A stretch of DNA of 64,000 nucleotides. Origin: Histoplasma ohiense (taxonomy: Eukaryota > Ascomycota > Eurotiomycetes > Onygenales > Ajellomycetaceae). Of the stretch, positions 1 through 12,091 are shown one piece after another. Position 1 is the stretch's first letter; every line of letters starts with the position of its first letter. The notes beneath the pieces are model-generated. The model ran no database searches and was not told the origin of the DNA. It saw only the letters and a program-made list of their open reading frames with translations. The DNA lies in the NCBI GenBank assembly GCA_017607445.1, contig JAEVHH010000004.1:3286001-3350000 (forward strand), read 5' to 3'. The translations under genes and the position numbers were made by a program.

Positions 1-68
1 CGCATGCAGCCAATGTTGCCCGACTAGCTTTTGCATCCTGTCTGATATCAAAGGACCCAGCCGCAGCG

Positions 69-1667
69 ATGGCACCCACGACGTCGTTGGAATCAAAATC
101 GCTTGTGACGCCATACCTGGTATTCATCATATTCATAACCACATTGGGGCCTCTCCAATTTGGATATCATCTGGTGAGTAAATTTGTTCCTATGTATTGA
201 TCTAGAATTACCGAACATCCTGGAGTGGTATGATCGTTTCCAGCAAACATGTTTTATTAACGGGAAACCTTCGTGTTTTCCCATCTCAAGGCTGAGCTCA
301 ATGCTCCGAAAGACGTCATCACCTGTTTGAAGAAAAGTATTGCCTCAGAAAAAGAAGCCATTTCGAAACTGCCACAATGTATCCCAATGAATGAGTTTCA
401 ATTCGGCATCGTGTCGTCAAGTTATACGCTCGGCGGCCTTCTGGGAGCCCTTGTGGCGGGGCCCTTTGCAACCAAATACGGCCGGCTCCTTGCTCTCCGC
501 TTGACCACGATATTCTTTATTACGGGTCCCATTGGCGAAACCCTTGCCACTGGCATTGAATCTATAAGCGCTGGCCGTCTAATCTCAGGCATTGGGGCTG
601 GCGCTGCAATTGTTGTCGGGCCTATATATATCGCGGAAGTGGTCCATGCAACTCAAAGGGGGTTCTTCGGTGCTTTTACACAGGTCATGACCAATGTCGG
701 AATATTACTCTCCCAATCCCTGGGGTACTTTCTAAGTAAAGGTAGCCTATGGCGTATTATCCTTGCAGTTGCTGGTGTCATTGGTGCTCTGGAAGTCCTT
801 GGACTGCTCTTTGTTCCGGAGAGTCCCATCTGGCTGGCTGAGCATCAACGGGCCGCCCATGCCCTGCTAATCCTCCAGCGGATCCGCGGAAAGAATAAAG
901 ATATTGAACAAGAGGTAAAAGCCTGGAGAATTCCGCCGGGCCAAACCGATGCAAGAACCGCAGAGGAAGAATCTCTTCTCACACCACCAGCGGGGAATCT
1001 CCCTCCCAAGCGTCCCCAAGTCTCCATGCTAGGGGTCATAATGAACCCGACGTACCGCCCTGCAATCGTCGCTGTCATCGCGGTCATGGCCGCTCAGCAA
1101 TTTACCGGAATCAACAGTATAGTCATGTACAGCGTTTCCATACTCTCCGACATCCTCCCAACTGCAGCTCCGCTGCTGGCCGTTGGAGTCTCCGCTCTCA
1201 ATCTCATAGTTACCCTCCTTTGCGCTCCACTAGCGGACAAGCTCGGCCGCAAAACATGTCTCCTCCTCAGCATCACTGGCATGGGTGTCAACTCCATGCT
1301 CCTTGCACTGGGCATCTCATTTAATTTCGAATTCCTCTCCGCTATTGCGACGCTCCTGTTCGTAGCAAGTTTTGCTGTCGGCCTTGGGCCTGTTCCATTT
1401 ATACTTTCCTCCGAGCTCGTTGGGCCCGAAGCGGTTGGTGCCACACAAAGCTGGGCTCTAGGTGCCAACTGGACTGCTACTTTTATCGTTGCGCAGTTTT
1501 TCCCTCCACTCAACATGGCGATGGGAGGGAAAGGGAGAATTTATTGGGTTTTCACGGCCCTGGCGGTGGTGTTGGGTTCGTTTTTGGCCTGGTGGGTTCC
1601 AGAGACGAAGGGAAAATCTACCATGGAGGAGGTTTGGGGTCGTCGGGCGGAGCGGAGAGTTGATTAG
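69..1667 (+). CDS. MFS sugar-porter family transporter (Vps73/YBR241C-like)
   Basis: Two exons, 69-173 and 291-1667, joined in phase 0 across a GTGAGT...AAG intron; predicted product 493 aa. The splice fuses GYHL to AELNAP, recreating the family's first-helix motif just before 'DVITC'. Sugar-porter signatures are visible: a GRLLAL-type loop after TM2, PESPIWL after TM6 (usual form PESPRWL), QQFTGIN in TM7, and PETKGKS after TM12. About twelve hydrophobic segments fit the MFS fold. The family moves hexoses or related solutes across plasma or vacuolar membranes; the yeast relatives Vps73 and YGL104C have no firmly assigned substrate, so none is given here. No in-frame ATG lies between the window edge and position 69, but the frame is open upstream, so an earlier start outside the window cannot be excluded. 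Confidence 0.92.
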
Positions 1668-2451
1668 ATTGAGAATTATATATCAGTTACTTTATCATCT
1701 TACAAAGATATATATTGGGATGTGGTAGGTACCCTTCCTCATCTCTCCCCAATTCCAACACGCTGTTTTGGCTGAATGAGGTACCAGCTGTCACAATCAC
1801 CACTGACATATATTTTCTTGCCTGTCGGCTCATAGACTCTCCTAGTTAATAGCAAGTAGAAGCCATGGACAAAGTCTAACAAGTAGCATCTTGCTTAACA
1901 GTCTAGCCGAATGGTTGATTGCCACTTCCAGTTTCATATTTTCTCTCTCATTATTTCCTAAACCAGCAGCTACAGAAAAAAAAAAAAAAAATTTATTCCT
2001 GGATGGATTAGAAAATCATGCACCCCCCAAAAAAAATCATACTTTTACAGAATATAAATTGATAGTGGGTCGTATCCGGATTTTAATTTGAGTAACTGGA
2101 GATAAACATTTACATCTCTAACTTATAGTTTGTTTGAAAAAAGATGAAATAAAAATATTAAGCGTTCACCAGTGACGAGAAAATCTAATTTGGAAGAGCA
2201 ACAAATCAATATTAATAGTAGTGGTAGAAAGATTAATACTAGAAATAACTTAAAAGGCTGCCCAGTTTGTTCCCCACTACTATCCGAGAAAAGTACTTTT
2301 TTGTAAAAAAAAAACAACGATGGAGCCATTGCATTTTAAGCCAGGCTGAATAAAATAACATAACACCAAATGCAATGTTTCAACTAAGGAGTGACAGTAA
2401 CTGCGCAGATAGTGATGGTAGTCACATGCCTACAGCAGCAGCGGTGGTTGT
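1668..2451. other. Intergenic, AT-rich
   Basis: Convergent gap between the sugar porter and the repeat protein. It holds a poly(A) run near 1978-1990. I see no coding signal; the open frames here are short and lack motifs. Confidence 0.6.
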
Positions 2452-3782
2452 TTAATGATAGGTCATCACTGGTTTGGCAGTGGTGGTATGGTGCTTGGTC
2501 GTAGTATGATGCGTAGTTGTGGTAGTAGTAGTAGTCATTGGGCTGACAGTGGCGGTGTGGTGCTTGGTTGTAGTCTGGTGCTTGGTTGTAGTCTGCTGCT
2601 TGGTTGTAGTCTGCTGCTTGGTTGTAGTCTGGTGCTTGGTCGTGGTAGTAGTGGTAGTAGTGACTGGGCTAGCAGTGGTCGTAGTGGTGGTGATAGGGCT
2701 AACAGAAGTCTCACGAGTTGAAGTGCTAGGCGTGTGAGTTCGAGTTTTAGTTCTGGTCTTGGTTTTGGTGATATGAGTTTCGGTGGGATATTGCTCAGTA
2801 GGATACACCTCGGTGGGATACTCCTCAGTGTGGTATGGCTTCCCATAATGCTTGGCAGGGTACCAATCGGTGGGGTACGCCTCAGTTGGATACACCTCAG
2901 TGGGGTATGGCTTCCCATAATGCTTGGTAGGGTACCAATCGGTGGGATACACATCAGTGGGATACACCTCAGTGGGATACACCTCAGTGGGGTATGGCTT
3001 CCCATAATGCTTGGTAGGGTACCAATCGGTGGGATACACATCAGTGGGATACACCTCAGTGGGATACACCTCAGTGGGGTATGGCTTCCCATAATGCTTG
3101 GTAGGGTACCAATCGGTGGGATACACCTCGGTGGGATACACATCAGTGGGATTCACATCAGTGGGATTCACATCAGTGGGATTCACATCAGTGGGATACA
3201 CCTCAGTAGGGTACTCCTCAGTGGGATATGGCTTCGTATGATGCTTGGTAGGGTACCAATCGGTAGGATTCGCCTCCGTGGGATATGGCTTCGTATGATG
3301 CTTGGTAGGGTACCAATCGGTAGGATTCACCTCGGTAGGATATTCCTCAGTAGGGTACAGCTTTGTGGGATATTTGGTAGGGTACGCCTTCGTAGGATAT
3401 GCCTCAGTAGGATAACGCACAACTGATGTTTTCAAAGTCGTTGGCGCAAACTTGGTGCTTTTTTCGTGCGTGTCATCACGAGCTTCAACACACTTGCCAT
3501 TGTGAAATCGCCAGCTGTCAGAGGATTTCAAGGGACCGCACTCATAACAAGGGCCTTTTCCATGCCCTGCAAGCATTATACATTCAGCCAGAGAATTGTC
3601 GAATTTAGACGCACACCAGGCTACACAGACATGGTGGTCATTTTTTCCATCTGCATAGGTCGATGTAATCGCCCCTGGATGTAATATTTAGTACTAGTTT
3701 TTGCAGTAACACTTCATCCACATAGGCCTTGGAAAGGAAGCTCACCAAACAGAAGGAACGACAGCAGCATAACACGCTCCAT
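2452..3782 (-). CDS. Secreted Cys-rich protein with YPT-type tandem repeats
   Basis: Two exons on minus: 3782-3746 (12 codons plus 1 nt) and 3650-2452, removing a 95-nt intron (GTGAGC...ATGCAG). The frame stays open across the junction and gives 411 aa. The order is: a short hydrophobic N-terminus (VMLLSFLLF) that could be a signal peptide; a compact Cys-rich domain (about residues 18-70) with the pattern CVAWC...C...GPCYECGP...NGKCV; about 38 units of YPT(E/D/K)X, some diverged to NPTD; then a Thr/His/Lys/Gln-rich tail. The Cys pattern resembles a small domain common in secreted fungal proteins. Within the repeat, a 29-residue (87-bp) higher-order unit ending KHYGKP recurs about three times. 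No GPI-anchor-like C-terminal hydrophobic stretch is seen. The likely location is secreted or cell-wall (inferred). The signal peptide is short, so the first exon is the least certain part. Confidence 0.75.
2800..3420. repeat. 15-bp coding minisatellite with 87-bp higher-order unit
   Basis: The DNA encoding the YPT repeat consists of near-identical 15-bp units. Clusters of five or more units form an 87-bp block recognisable by GGTATGGCTTCCCATAATGC, seen around 2827, 2907, 2991 and 3077. The related variant with TTCGTATGATGC occurs near 3230 and 3285. Frame is kept throughout on the minus strand. Confidence 0.85.
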
Positions 3783-5159
3783 TGCTGCGTGGTGGTAGAG
3801 ATCGGTCAGTTGTTGGAGTAGAAGTCTAATCTAGAGAAATGAATAAGGAAATCTTTGTAAGAGGAAATATCCAGAGCTCATTTGTTCTTTGAGAAGAGCC
3901 GAAGAGGAGCATTAAATAGGAAGCTCCGCAATATAGATATATATATATATATATGTTAATTCAGTATCATGAAGATACCGATCATTGCGTATACCAAAAA
4001 TCCAATACAATCAATGATTGTACGTATAGGCAAGTCTAGAAGAAGAGAAAACCCTGAAAGACATGTCTTTCGCTGGAGAGAATGGGTGATATTACACGCC
4101 CAGGATATAAAATGAAAGTGGACGATTGAAACCAGACCCGAACATCGGATCATAACCCTGCATGTCTTGTTCATGATGGTAGATCTGGAGAATGTGGCAG
4201 TCAGGAACCAGTGCCTTGGACATCGTGTTGATGCTGTGTGTTGGAAGATGAATGTTCATTTTCAAGAAAAGCTTGTTGAGGTTTGAGGCTGGGATGGTTA
4301 GTCAGCCGTCTAGTTCCCGCCGATCTAGTCTCGAACTTCGTCGTCTATTACCACCAGTATTCATCGACGTCCACGAAAGCAGGAATCTATCTCCTCGCAA
4401 GCTCCATGGAGCTGCTTGGTGCCAACTGGGATACAACTCTGTATCATCAGAAACATTGTCTAACCGGGGCTATCAATGCGATCCGTGGTTCTTCTATCTT
4501 TGCCGTCTAGTGTCCAACGCCGTCTCCTTGTCTTTCCAAGAGGAGTCGGGTTATATGGCCTTGATTCTTCCAGATATACGCACTTGTCTGGTTCTGTCCG
4601 AATCACGTCCTGTTTTTAGTCGTAAGTCCAGCTGCTTATGCCGCAATCACTTCAATGAAGAGAATCTTGATTTCATTCTAAATTATTCATATACAACCAA
4701 CTATCCAACCTGCAGCCCACCAAATGGAGATCGAAACGGATGATACTTTTTCTTCTTCCATCTCCTCTAACACTTAATCCCCAGGGAACAACGAATATTC
4801 CGGTTTCGTGAAGGACCATATTAGAGTCATTGATATCCAGCTCTCGGAGGTCGGTTTGGGTTTTCACATTGTTCCATAGGTATGGTACGCCCTTGTCTAT
4901 TTTTGGTTATCCTTATCCTCCTACAGCTGCTTCTGAAGGAAGTAGCAGTAAAAATAGGCATGTGGGTAAAGCATTAGATGGATCCGACTGCTGCACAGAC
5001 TTGTGTTCTTGCAGAAGTAGCTGCTCATGTTTCTCGTTTGTATCCATGTCAATCTTTTGACAGGCTGGCATTATATTGAATTAATTGCCATTCAGCACTT
5101 ACAGAATCGACGTGTCTTACTTCAGGCAAGCACTGGCAAGTTAAGATTTAATTTGATTA
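3783..5159. other. Intergenic with (AT)n tract
   Basis: Upstream region of the repeat protein. It contains an (AT)n run at about 3937-3954. A 163-codon plus-strand frame at 4252-4743 has no recognisable motif and reads like chance coding. Confidence 0.5.
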
Positions 5160-6330
5160 AGACAGATCTATCGATTGATGGTGGGGAAAGGGGGTGACGT
5201 TTCCTAGCGCTTGCTAACAGCATCCACTTCCCTCCCTTGGCTCCGCTGGCTCCACCATGTAAAGCAAAACTAGGCTTGCTTCTGCCGGTTATCATCAACA
5301 TCTTTGTTGCGTAGAAGCCATCCATTGAACCATAGCAGAATGCCATTAGTATCCCTGCGAAGCAGCTGTGGGGCAGGGGGCCAGATAGTATAACTTTTTT
5401 TGGTTTTTTCTCATCGCCTTCTAACGATGCCTGGCTCCCGTTCGGGTGCTCTGGCTGAAGGACGATTTCGTTATCAGGTGGGGGGTGTTCATCATCTTCA
5501 GAGTTTGAACTGCGGTCCTTAACCTTCCCAATAATGCCCGTTTTCCGCTCGCAAAATGCATGCTGTGTATCCCCAGCAAGTTCCCAACCAATCCAGAATG
5601 CCTCTCTGATGGTTGTCAGCGTATGAAAAATTGCGATAATATCGAAAAAAAGCCTACTCGCCGGAAACCATATCGTTTACCCCTATTTTATTCTCATCCT
5701 TAATTTCCATGTCGATCAGAGCTATTCATGCTACATACAAGCAGCATTGTCATAAAATGTCTCCACCTGTCTCCACCTACGACTCCAGACTCTTGCATAC
5801 GACCACTTTCACCGGTCCAAAATCTGGTCACCATGGTTTTCCTAGATATAGGCCTGGGAAAAATTTGTTGTAGGAACTCCTTTTTCGATTCCGGGATGAT
5901 ACGCCGGTTCTTTGAAGAATAATGCACCTGCTCTTGTATATAATTTTTCTTCCAACAGCGCTTCCTGGTTCTGGAAAAACAACGCATCGGCGTCAACAGA
6001 AAGGACCTCCCGGAAACTAGAGAGTAGAGGGTTTGGCTACCCATCCTTTTGAGATTCTACCACTCGTTGTTTGCCATCTAGCTTAGATCCCTTGTAATAA
6101 CCCCTAGGAGCATTCTCAGCTTGGCGGGGTAATCTCTTGCTAAGGTCTTCGTCGCCCAATACATGATTTCAATGGGTAAATTGCAACCAAGTCGTCGAAA
6201 CGACTTAGTTGATAGGAGCAGCCAGAGTGCTTGTTTGTTCCCCTCCCCCATTGGAAACAATTGCCCGACCTCTATTTGAAAGTCAAGATGTGGATGCATG
6301 TGATCGGAGAAGTAAGGGGAGCTTGAAAAT
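5160..6330 (-). pseudogene. Decayed GT71 (Mnn1-type) alpha-mannosyltransferase
   Basis: Reading the minus strand, pieces of one glycosyltransferase family 71 protein appear in family order but in shifting frames. About 6285-6100 has an N-terminal segment (KSFRRLGCNLPIEI). About 6035-5840 has SFREVLSVDADALFFQN followed by AGALFFKEPAYHPGIEK; VDAD fits the family's DxD metal-binding motif. About 5825-5700 has MQESGVVGGDRWRHF and SSDRHGN. About 5650-5400 has REAFWIGWELAGD, and about 5310 has WFNGWLLRNK. At least three frame changes and several in-frame stops separate them, including TAG where the family has Trp in a DGWP-like motif. GT71 enzymes add alpha-1,3-mannose to glycans in the Golgi. The stop pattern is compatible with RIP-type C-to-T decay followed by indels. 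This copy cannot make a full enzyme. Confidence 0.8.
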
Positions 6331-7747
6331 AGAGGCTGTATGCTCTAGGCCTCAGGCCAACTTCTCGCAGTTGTCCTTCCCTGTCGCCTCCGATCGGCTC
6401 AACAATTCTCTAATCATCCGGCATTGTTTTTGTTTGGAGGGGTCATGTCAGTAGGAATCCCTCTGCTGTGACCCTCTTGTTTTCCTGGAGGCAGATCCTT
6501 ACCTAAATCATATTGTTCGACCAGATCTGCTTCGGGCGTTATTATTGCTCGTGCTGAAGATCCTGAAGTTGGTATTCCATTTTTTTTATTTTTTTTTCCC
6601 CCGGAGGCGGGGGTATTGTTTTTGCTTTGTCGCTCTTTTCTGTTCTGTTGCGAGGGAAGCCAAATCCATAAAGGACAGAGTGATTGTGAATAAAAGAAGC
6701 AGCAAACGTATTACGGCTCTACATTTTCGAGGAGGAGAGTATCGGCGAGATCACCGATATCGATTGACCGGGGGAGAAAACATCATATTGACCACTTATT
6801 AAGTTTCCATGGGCTAGAAACAAGTGAAAAGAGCTTCTAGAGCAAGCATGAGCTTCTGCATCTTCTAAGTCCATGAAAAGGAATCTCGAAATCAGCAGTT
6901 ACTGTACTGCAGACATCCAGAAAGTACTCCAGTCACAGCCCCAACTGATATTTTTCTTGCATCGCACCAGATCAGGGCTAGGAAGCTTTAGGGAAGTCCT
7001 AATAATAGGGACACACTCTCGGTCTCCTCCCTGTCAGCAAAATCTGGGCTCGATACTGTCGACTGGGTAAGGCCTTTTTTTTTTTTTCTTTTCGGATATT
7101 TGTCCCTCTCAAGGGATCCCCCGAGCCAGCCAACCTGGAGATAAGACACTAAGCTCATTTCACCGTCGCGCGGCCCGCAAGCCAAGAGCCTTAGTCGCCA
7201 GCCTCCTGTCGCTGGCTTGGCCGATTTTTGTGTGCGCATGCAAGAACCTCGTGAATCAACATCTTGTCGATTGCATCACCATTCTGCGGACATTCAGGTA
7301 CTGTTCCAGCTATTATTTGGAAAGACGAAAAACACCCATCGCGACCTCTGTGGCATAACCGCTCGTTCGGCCATAGATCTCGTCTCCCCAGCAACGAGCT
7401 TTGGATTGTCTTGCCAAGATTGATTCGCGTTGTTTTGACGACCAGGCCTTCGAGGTGAATACACACCACCGCCTTGCGCGACTCTAATCTGGCTGGTTTG
7501 ATTCCAGTCATGTCCTGACTAGTATCAAGGCTTATACTATAGCTCTAGGCACATCTCCATACGCGGCGCTCTCCGGTTTCAAGCAGCCCAGAAACACCTG
7601 AGCTCAGAGCATTGCAGATCGTCGCCGACAATTCGTCCAACAATCAGCGCCTTTGCAAAAACCGAAAGCCCCTCGATGCCATCTCCCTCGTGACATCCTA
7701 TTATTTCGGGCTTTGTGGACAGTGGAGCGGCGCGTTGCCGATTCAAG
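6331..7747. other. Intergenic between GT71 relic and transporter
   Basis: It includes T-rich runs near 6577-6600 and 7077-7088. Divergent arrangement: it may carry the promoter of the downstream transporter and the former promoter of the mannosyltransferase. No other gene recognised. Confidence 0.5.
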
Positions 7748-8841
7748 ATGAAGGAAATAGATATCGAGGAAGCTCCGGTTCCTAATTCACTGGAGGCGAG
7801 CAGAGGTTCAAACTGGTCTCTTGTTGCGTGGATAACGGCGAACGTCTTGGCGACCACAGCGATTGTATGAGCCCCTTTCCTTGGAAACGAACACGACGAC
7901 ATCGAGAACAGGTAATGACTAACATATATAATATAAAGGTCTATGTCAACAAGTTGATCTTCACCGACCCCTCCTTCGGGAGATGCCCGTTGGGGTTTGC
8001 TGCCTTCCACTTCTTCATCACGACCTTGCTGCTATATTTTGCTTCTCGCCCTAGAGTGCGCCTATTCGTCCCGGTACGAACAAGTGTCCTCCCGGTCCTC
8101 CCTCTCACATTGATTATGTGTGCCAACGTTGTCTTCCTAAACCTGTCGCTTGCCTATTCCTCGATACTATTCTACCAGGTTGTTCGTATTTTACTAACTC
8201 CTCTTACCGTCATCATTAACTTTTGCTTCTACGGCTCGAAAATCCCCGTGAGGGCATGCCTCGCCCTCCTCCCCACCTGTATTGGCGTCGGGATAGTATC
8301 ATACTATGACTCCTCAGCGAAATCCAAGAAGGCCGCAGTCGAAACTACCTCGGCGCTGGGTATGGCCTTTTCGTTTAGTGGTGTTACTATCAGCGCTGTA
8401 TACACCCTTTGGGTTTCACAGTATCACAAAAAGCTGCAGATGGATAGCATGCAATTACTATATAACCAGGTCCCCTTCGGCACATTGCTCCTCTTCATTG
8501 CAAGCCTTTTCACAGAAACATTCCCCGTGTGGGGTGATGTACTCCCTCGGCAATGGATACTACTCGTGATAAGTGGAGCTTGCGCTTGTATCGTGAACCT
8601 CTCTCTCTTTTTCATTATTGACCATGCAGGCCCCGTCAGCAGTACTGTCACTGGACATCTAAAAACTTGCATCATCGTTGGACTTGGCTGGGCTATAAGC
8701 GAGAAGATCGTGGGTTTTGAAAGCAAATTTGGCATCCTTCTCTCAATATTGGGCATCATATTATACTCGTTTGCAATGCATAACAAGAGCGCGAAAGGCT
8801 CTCAGCCGGAAAAGAGCAGAGAGGATGAAGATATGAAGTAG
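7748..8841 (+). CDS. Triose-phosphate transporter (TPT/SLC35E) family protein
   Basis: Exons 7748-7864 and 7939-8841, phase 0, with a 74-nt intron (GTATGA...AAAG); 339 aa. The junction joins ...VLATTAI to VYVNKLIF, matching the first-helix pattern of nucleotide-sugar and triose-phosphate translocators. About ten hydrophobic helices follow, with the typical late motif GPVSSTVTGHLKT and a VGLGWAI-type TM9. The short polar C-terminus ends in acidic and lysine residues. Family members exchange phosphorylated sugars or nucleotide sugars across Golgi, ER or organelle membranes; the substrate here is not determinable. It is closest in style to the fungal SLC35E3-like proteins. A start at 7748 gives a conventional short cytosolic N-terminus. 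Confidence 0.9.
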
Positions 8842-9873
8842 GTTCTCAAAAGTCAGACGGGAGCCTTATGTATATGATATATGTTACACTTAGAGATAGT
8901 GAATGTTGATATTTAGCCGCTTTTCAGCCATATCTGCATTCAATTTTTTTGGAGGCCATTCTACGGTGCCCGCTGATGAACTTTGAAAATCCATATAAAG
9001 TAATACGAGTACGAAAACTTAATATTCTATTTAACTATCAATTAGCTAGTGTCATTGATTATTCTAGTTTTTAGAGCAGTGGATTGATTTATGAAGCTGG
9101 CGGAAATCAAGCTCGAACTCCCCATGATCCATCTGGCAATCCTCATATTCGTACTAACACCGCGCAATTCAGAGATAGCACTTCCCAGCTTGAAACGAGG
9201 CAACTTTTTTCACTTCCAGCCGACCCTCTTTTACTCCACTCCGTATCCCCTAGCAAATTTGGAACCGAAAGCAACCAACAGGGGCCATCTACACAACTTC
9301 ATGAACGAGAGAAAAAAAAAAAAAAAAAAAAAAAAGGAAAAGAAAGAAAAAAAAACGCTCCGTCGCCATAGAAGACAACCGCCGGCGGACTTTAATGTAC
9401 GGCCTCAAGTCATCTCATTTCATTTGCATCAGGTCAAGGAGTGGTTGGAGCCCAGAGCAACATCCATTTCAACCGCTCCTCAAATTTTTGGCGGCTTAGG
9501 AAATTCAACGACTAGCACTTCACCTCGCCAGGCACACAGTTGATAAAAGCGCAGATAATCTATGAATAACTGCTCCTCTGCTCCTCTGCTCCTGTCTTTT
9601 CCTCTTGTTCTTCCTTTCAATGTAGCCTTTTGCACTGTCCATGTTTTATGTGTCAAGGGGCTATGATTTAACACTGTCCTTTGTTTCAAAAGGTTAATAA
9701 TAATAACAATAAGAAGAATCAAGAATCATTTCATCAATTACATTGATGTAAAATCAATCTTCGAACGCAATAGGCGGATAAGCCTGGCTAATAATATTTA
9801 CAGGTTCCAGGTGCGCGCTATCATCAGCTTAGTAAAATTAAATAAAAGAAAAGAAAGAAAAGAAAAGCAACGC
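8842..9873. other. Convergent intergenic region with long poly(A)
   Basis: It lies between the 3' ends of the transporter and DSN1. It contains an A run at about 9312-9335 and an AAG/AAAG-rich patch near 9847-9868. No coding signal beyond chance frames. Confidence 0.5.
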
Positions 9874-12091
9874 TCAACCTCTGCTCTCTAGCCTACTCAA
9901 GGCCGCCAACACAATGGCCAAATCCTCCTTCTCTATTCTCAAATCATCCTTCTCATCCACATCTGCATCTCCCCCGTCGCCTGCTCCTTCATCGCCCTCC
10001 GCCGCCTCACCATCTTTCTGTTTACCCTTTCTCCTTCTCGTTCTCATCGTGCGGCCGTTGGCACTGCTACCTAGCTCCTCCCCGCCTATTCGTTTCTGCC
10101 GTAACTGATCGCGCTCTTCCAGTAGACGCGCACAAATCGCAAGAACCTGCCCTGCCACGTCATCCGCTGCGCGGCGGAATAGTTCGATGTCGTGGATTCC
10201 CGAGGCGAAGGAGTCAAGGGTTGGGATTAAGGATGTCGTTAGGTGGGAAAGGCGGGATGTTATGTTGGATATTGAAGTACAGGATGAGTCTGTTTGCGCG
10301 GTTGGTGCAGATTCATCGGAAGGTGCGCGGGTAGAGTTCAATGGATTCAGAGCCGTCAGGATTGCTAGTTGAGAAGAGTCGAGGAGGGCCGGCTTTATTA
10401 CGTCTGTTTGTGGTGTGCATGTGGATGGTTGTTGATTTTCGGATTGTTGTGTGGATGTTGAAGACGGAGGTTTTATTTTTGGAATTGACGGTGGCCGTAA
10501 GAGAGATGTAAGTGATTGTCGCTCTAGTTGCAATCTACCATGTAGAGTTAGTATTTGTTTTCTTCATGTATATGTAAGTCAAAGGTGAACTGCATTGAAC
10601 TGCATACTTATGTATCTGCTCCTCCAATTCTTTAATTTTCTCCGCGTTTTGTATATTCCTTGGATTTGGTTTCTTTACTACTACGGCCGGCGGTGTGGTT
10701 TCTTGCCGACCAAACCAGTCCGAAAGCTCAGGCCGATTCGCGAAATCCTCAAGTAGTTCCTCCTGTATTACCCGAGCTACATGGGGGAACAAGACCGTCG
10801 TTAGCATCCACTCAAATGCTGCATCTCAGAAGCCTGTCTCTCGGGGCTCAAAAAACATACCAGCTAATCTAGCACTTTCGTCCCCCGACCTAGATCCAGA
10901 TGGCTTCTCCCCTAATGCTCTGGTCGCGCACCACGTAAGGAGCTGTCTCATTCTCTTGGGCTCTGACAAGCCCTCACATTCGATATGTTTGTAAAAATGC
11001 GCCGTGTCAACCTGGTCATGTGGTAGCGCTATTGATACAACATAGAAGCATTAGCATCTTTTCTAGCTCGGGAATAAATACCGTAGCGGAATAAAATAAA
11101 ATCATATATGAATCATAAAACTCACCATTAGACACCCCGGATTCAATCAGCCAGCTCGCTCTCCTCCCCCTCCTCCCAAGACTACTCCGCCTCTGGCCCT
11201 TCTGGCTCTTCTCCATCCGCATCTCCTTGTTCTTCTGAATAACGGGCGTGTCCGCAAAGGGGAGTGCAATTTTCTGTGTATTCACATCTGCTAATGGCGT
11301 AGTAACCTGGCCTTCCGTCTCCTCCCCTAGAGGCTCCGTTTGTGAGCCTTTGGCCTTACTTGAACCCCGCTTCCGCTGAACCATGATTGGTGCGGGTGAA
11401 ACATCATTCGATTTCCGCCTGGGCTTTAATAATTTCTCTGTCACTGTTGCAGTTGGTTCCTCTTCAGCCAGACGTTTTGACGTTCGTCGAAGTGGTCGAG
11501 TGGGGAGTTTTCCATTGGGAGTCTCAAATGTTACATTGCGCGATGCCTCCGTGGATTTGGGAGGTCTACCTCTCCCCTTCTGCTTCTGAACAGGTTGCTG
11601 TTGAGTATCCTCATCCCTTGGCAGTGGTGGAACCGAATTCTCCTCGATTGTAACAGACTTTGATTTCTTTGGGACAGTTGCGCGAGTGAACTGAAAGCCT
11701 TCAACATCCTCGTCGTACTCAACTGTATGATAGAAAAAGGGAAAGTGAGGATTAGCACTGCTCAAACTACACCAACCAACGTAAAATAATCAAGCCTATC
11801 AACCAACCATGAAGGAATGAAGAACCACTCACCAGCCTTCCGCTTCCCTCCCCATCCATTCGCACCACCTTCAGCATACCTATCTCCTCCCTTCATACTC
11901 TTCTTTGTTCCGTTCCCATTTGCCAGTCGCCCTCGCGCCTGCGACATCGCCGGATTGATGGTCGTCAGTGGAACGCGACTATGTGTCGTCCCCTGTTTGT
12001 ATCTGTTTGGCCTACTATCGCCAAAATCTATGATATGATGCGTGCTTCGTGTACTAATCGTGGCTGCTGATGCTGCGATGGTGGCTGTCAT
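9874..12091 (-). CDS. DSN1: Kinetochore MIND/Mis12-complex subunit Dsn1 (Mis13)
   Basis: Five exons on minus: 12091-11833, 11722-11126, 11028-10861, 10818-10608 and 10534-9874; total 631 aa with every junction in frame. The N-terminus is disordered and basic, with AT-hook-like GRGRPP. A conserved core starts at the RRSSLGRRGRRAS block and runs through ESGVSN, DTAHFYKHIE, RMRQLLTWC and RVIQEELLEDFANRPELSDWF, which is the Mis13/Dsn1 signature. A coiled-coil-like stretch (EKIKELEEQIHK) and a longer helical C-terminus follow. Dsn1 with Mis12/Mtw1, Nnf1 and Nsl1 links the Ndc80 complex to the inner kinetochore. The block RRSS/RRAS lies where Aurora B phosphorylates Dsn1 in yeast (by homology). The third intron is only 42 nt. 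Confidence 0.9.

Noticed and set aside
2455..3426. Plus-strand and alternate-frame ORFs across the YPT repeat
   Set aside because: A 15-bp repeat keeps several frames open. Only the minus frame 2452-3650 has a Cys-rich head, intron and plausible signal sequence.
4252..4743. 163-codon plus-strand frame
   Set aside because: No motif, no intron signals, and composition like the surrounding non-coding DNA.
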